Positions 61,108-64,000 of a stretch of DNA of 64,000 bases are shown in pieces; the stretch's first letter is position 1, and each line of letters starts with the position of its first letter. The notes under the pieces are model-generated. The model was given only the letters and a program-made list of their open reading frames with translations, was not told the DNA's origin and searched no databases. Location of the stretch: NCBI GenBank assembly GCA_024235895.1, contig JACKLM010000004.1, positions 186,001-250,000 on the forward strand. Reading direction: 5' to 3'. Source of the DNA: Burkholderiaceae bacterium (GTDB lineage Bacteria > Pseudomonadota > Gammaproteobacteria > Burkholderiales > Burkholderiaceae_C). A program made the position numbers and the translations under genes.

Positions 61108-63366
61108 TCAGTCGCAGACCGGCCGGTGCACGAGCGCCAACCTGGCGCCGGTCGGCGCGGCGCCGACGGCGAGGCCGCGTTCGCCCTGGAGCGCAGCCGC
61201 CCCGTCGCCGGCCCTTCGATTGCCGTCGCGACCTTCGCGCGGCGCGGTCGCCGGGTCGGGCGCGTGCTCGGCCAGCCTGCTGGCGAAGCTCAGCGGATCC
61301 AGCGCTGGTGCGTGCAAGAAGCCTTGGAAGGCATGGCAGCCGGCCGCGGCGACGAAGCGCCGCTGCGCCTCGGTCTCGACCCCCTCGGCGACGACTTCCA
61401 TGCCCAGCGCCAGGGCCATCTGCACCGTCGCCCGCGTGATGCCCGCGTCGCGCGCATCGTCCGGCAGCCCGTGGACGAAGCTGCGGTCCAGCTTCAGGCG
61501 ACCGACCGGCAGCCGCTTGAGGTAGGCCAGACTGGAGTAGCCTGTGCCGAAGTCGTCGATCGCCAGCCGCACCCCCAGCGACGCCAGCCCGTGCAGCCGC
61601 GGCAACGCCTGGTCGGCGTCGTGCAGCAGGATCGACTCGGTGAGCTCGAGCTCGAGCAGCGAAGGCGGCAATGCGTGGTCTCGCAGCACCGATCGCACGC
61701 GGTCGAGAAACCGTGGCTGGCGGAACTGCAGCGCCGAGACATTGACGGCCACCGGCACCTCGAGCCCGCTGCGGTGCCAGCGCGCGGCCTGGCTGATCGC
61801 GCGGCTCAGCACCCAGTCGCCCAGCGCGATGATGAAGCCCGTATCCTCGGCCACCGGGATGAAGCGCCCCGGCGGCACCTCACCAAGCGCCGGATCGGAC
61901 CAGCGCAGCAGCGCCTCGGCGCCGACGATCCGCCCGTCGGACAACGAGACCTGCGGTTGGTAGTGAAGCCGGAAGCGGCCGGCCGCCAGCGCCTGGCGCA
62001 TTGCGTGGTCGAGCTGGATCTGCGCCCGCAGGTCGGCGCCGGCGTGCTGCTGGTGAAACCGCAGCCCGTTGCTGCCTGCCAGCTTGGCCTGCCGCACCGC
62101 GGCCTCGGCGTGGGTGAGCAGCTCGTCGGCGTTGCGACCGTGTGCCGGGCACAGCGCGATGCCGATGCTGCAGGTCAAGGTGAACGGCTGGTCGTCGGCT
62201 TGCCACGGGCGCGCGACCGCGGCCAGGACGCGGGCCGCGGCCGCCTCGGCTGCGGCGGCATCGGCGTGGCGCAGCAGAAGCGCGAACTGGTCGCCGCCGG
62301 TGCGCGCGATCTGGTCGGCCTGACGCAAGCCGCGGCGGATGCGCTCGCCGGCATCGCGTAGCACGCGGTCGCCGTGCTCGTAGCCCAGGCTGTCGTTGAT
62401 GCGGCGGAAGCGGTCCAGGTCGATCACCAGCAGCGCGAAGGCGTCACCCGTGTGGCGCATGGAGCGCACCGCCTGTTCGATCTGCGCGGCCATGTGCAGC
62501 CGGTTGGGCAGGCCGGTCAGCGCGTCGTGACGTGCCAGGGCGTCGATGCGGTCGTGGGCGCGCAACCGCTCGGTCAGGTCGCGAAACGAGTAAACGCGCC
62601 CGATCGCGCGGCCGGCGCTCTCCAGCGGCCGCGCGACGCGCTCGAGCACCAGCCCGGAGACGAGCTCGATGCGATCGGTGGCGGCCAGCGACGCCGCGTC
62701 CCTCAAGGTCTCCAGGCGCCTTGCCTGCGTCTTGCCGTCGCGCACCGCGCGGTTCATCCAGGCGAGGACGTCGGCGCCACGTCCAACTTCGGCCAGCTCC
62801 GGCGGCAGCGCCCACAGCTCGGCGAAGCGGCGGTTGAAGCCGCGCACCTCCCCGTCCAGCCCGGTCACGAGGATGCCGTCGGCGGTGGCCTCCAGCGTCG
62901 CCCGCAGCTCGGCCAGCGCATCGGCCAGCTCGGCGCGCGCCTGCTGGGTCTCGCTGAGGTCCTGCAGCGCGACCAGGCATGCTGCGGGCGCCGCGCCATC
63001 GCTGCGGTGCAGCGGCCGGGCGACCCGGCGCAGGTGGCGGATGCCGCCCTCCGCGGTCGCGAGCACGGTATGCGAGTCCAGCGGCTCGGGAGGGCGACCC
63101 GCCGCCAGCAACCTGCGCGCCTCGGCCCACCAGGCGAGATCCTCGGGGGCGGCGAGAAGGTCCTCGGCGGGTGCGCCGCACAGCGCCCGAGGTTCGCGGC
63201 CGAGCAGCGCACACGCTGCGGCGTTGACGGCGCGCACGCGACACGAAGGCAGCTCGACCAGCCATGCGGCATCGGGCAGCGCCTGAAGCAGCGCCTCCTC
63301 CGGCGACGCCGCCGCGGCGAGGGTGGCGGACGGCGGGGTCGCCAGCGACATCGAGGCGGCGCTCAT
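61108..63366 (-). CDS. PAS-GGDEF-EAL c-di-GMP phosphodiesterase
   Basis: A 752-residue cytoplasmic sensor with two PAS domains (about 20-145 and 150-270), a GGDEF domain (about 285-440) and an EAL domain (about 460-710). The cyclase motif reads GGDQF (about 357-361), so the catalytic Glu is replaced. The EAL residues are intact (EALLRW at E484, NVSALQ, ELTESI, IDDFGTG, LKLDRSF, VAEGVE). It is probably a phosphodiesterase gated by PAS ligands. The start overlaps the HD-GYP stop by four bases (ATGA), which links the two c-di-GMP enzymes. Confidence 0.9.
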   Translation of the reverse strand: MSAASMSLATPPSATLAAAASPEEALLQALPDAAWLVELPSCRVRAVNAAACALLGREPRALCGAPAEDLLAAPEDLAWWAEARRLLAAGRPPEPLDSHTVLATAEGGIRHLRRVARPLHRSDGAAPAACLVALQDLSETQQARAELADALAELRATLEATADGILVTGLDGEVRGFNRRFAELWALPPELAEVGRGADVLAWMNRAVRDGKTQARRLETLRDAASLAATDRIELVSGLVLERVARPLESAGRAIGRVYSFRDLTERLRAHDRIDALARHDALTGLPNRLHMAAQIEQAVRSMRHTGDAFALLVIDLDRFRRINDSLGYEHGDRVLRDAGERIRRGLRQADQIARTGGDQFALLLRHADAAAAEAAAARVLAAVARPWQADDQPFTLTCSIGIALCPAHGRNADELLTHAEAAVRQAKLAGSNGLRFHQQHAGADLRAQIQLDHAMRQALAAGRFRLHYQPQVSLSDGRIVGAEALLRWSDPALGEVPPGRFIPVAEDTGFIIALGDWVLSRAISQAARWHRSGLEVPVAVNVSALQFRQPRFLDRVRSVLRDHALPPSLLELELTESILLHDADQALPRLHGLASLGVRLAIDDFGTGYSSLAYLKRLPVGRLKLDRSFVHGLPDDARDAGITRATVQMALALGMEVVAEGVETEAQRRFVAAAGCHAFQGFLHAPALDPLSFASRLAEHAPDPATAPREGRDGNRRAGDGAAALQGERGLAVGAAPTGARLALVHRPVCD

Positions 63367-64000
63367 TGCGCAGCGCCCCTGCCGCCCAGGCTCCGGGTGT
63401 GGATCGACGCCACCTGGTGGCCACCGAGGGGCTTCGGTGCAGCCGTCTCCTTCAGGGCGCCATCGTGCGCGCCGTCAGCCGACCGCGCCTGTCGGTCGTC
63501 GGGCTCGCCCGAACCGCAGGTGGCCGGGCCGCGCGACTCGAAGAAATAGGTCAGTCGCGCACATGGGACGAGGTCGTGCCGCGCCGCCGGCGGCAGCGCC
63601 TCGGCGTGCAGGCTGCGGCGTATGCCCAGGCCGTCGGCCGTGGCCAGGTCGAGCAGCGGCGCGTCGTCGGGGCGGCGGTGCGGATCGTGCACGCGTACAC
63701 AGGGCTTGAGCGGGCGGCACGCGTCGCTGGCGACGACGACGCCCAGACGCCCGTCGCTGAGCTCGACCAGCGAACCCGGGGGATAGACGCCCATCAGCCG
63801 CACGAAGGCGGCCAGCGTCGTCGGGTCGTCCCGACCCTGCCCGGCGCGGAAGAGGGCCGCCATCGCCTCGTGCGGTGTCAGGGCCGCGCCTGCGCGCGGC
63901 GGGTTGCACAGGTTGTCGTAGCGATCGACGAGCGAGACGATCCGCGCCGCCAGCGCGATGCGGTCGGCACCAAGCCCCTGCGGGAACCCGCTGCCGTCGT
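63363..64000 (-). CDS. HD-GYP domain c-di-GMP phosphodiesterase, C-terminal part (cut by window end)
   Basis: Only the C-terminal 212 residues are visible. The first residues at the edge are DGSGFPQGL, the DGSG part of the HD-GYP motif, followed by LAARIVSLVDRYDNL and HEAMAALFR. The remaining tail includes VYPPGSLVELSDG and a Cys-containing C-terminus. The HD residues and any input domain lie beyond the right edge. The gene overlaps the PAS-GGDEF-EAL start by four bases. Confidence 0.85.
   Translation of the reverse strand, partial: DGSGFPQGLGADRIALAARIVSLVDRYDNLCNPPRAGAALTPHEAMAALFRAGQGRDDPTTLAAFVRLMGVYPPGSLVELSDGRLGVVVASDACRPLKPCVRVHDPHRRPDDAPLLDLATADGLGIRRSLHAEALPPAARHDLVPCARLTYFFESRGPATCGSGEPDDRQARSADGAHDGALKETAAPKPLGGHQVASIHTRSLGGRGAAQ

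Overview
The window is very GC-rich and gene-dense, with strong codon third-position GC. Gene content points to a betaproteobacterium of the order Burkholderiales, probably the Rubrivivax/Leptothrix/Methylibium-like branch. The evidence is a PhaM-type PHA-granule protein, small Burkholderiales-typical families (DUF3567, DUF1840, DUF3108), a stand-alone homocysteine-methyltransferase half of MetH, an HprK/PtsN/HPF set, and a dapB-bamE divergent from fur. The genus is an inference. I saw no rRNA, tRNA, CRISPR array, insertion sequence, phage or integrase, so this looks like ordinary chromosome.

Layout, left to right. 0-4.9 kb: glycogen debranching (glgX-malQ), convergent with a MetH N-terminal half. 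5-11.8 kb: an EAL-type c-di-GMP protein, DUF3567, a DUF3108 exported protein, a membrane-anchored aspartic protease, phaM, a FIST sensor protein and a dienoyl-CoA isomerase-like crotonase behind an eight-unit heptamer repeat. 12-16.2 kb: the aapJQMP general amino-acid ABC transporter. 16.2-22.1 kb: an intergenic 26-bp perfect inverted repeat, malate synthase G, a haloacid dehalogenase divergent from a LysR regulator, and class II fumarase. 22.2-26.8 kb: a Ser/Thr kinase fused to a cyclic-nucleotide-binding-like domain, argS, a SPOR protein and dsbA. 27-36.7 kb: lptA-lptB-rpoN-rlmL-like, dapB-bamE, fur, hprK-ptsN-hpf and rdgC.

36.7-48.7 kb: a conserved hypothetical, corA, and a minus-strand lipid-modification cluster: FAD oxidoreductase, DUF1365, CFA-type methyltransferase, chalcone-isomerase-like, MFS, DUF3833, SDR and NTF2-like. 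A ferritin-like diiron protein is transcribed divergently from it. This is the most interesting part of the window. The CFA-type enzyme has lost the Cys and His that bind bicarbonate in true cyclopropane synthases. A second CFA enzyme at 59.7-61.0 kb keeps both. The cluster therefore looks like one for methylated or furan-type fatty acids rather than cyclopropane lipids.

48.7-64 kb: copper delivery (PCu(A)C, Sco1, DUF2946), ruvB, a minor-pilin operon pilE-fimT-pilV-pilW-pilX-pilY1, a PEBP-family protein, the canonical CFA synthase with DUF1840, and two overlapping c-di-GMP genes (HD-GYP, cut by the window end, then PAS-GGDEF-EAL). Many neighbours overlap by four bases (ATGA or GTGA), which indicates tight translational coupling.
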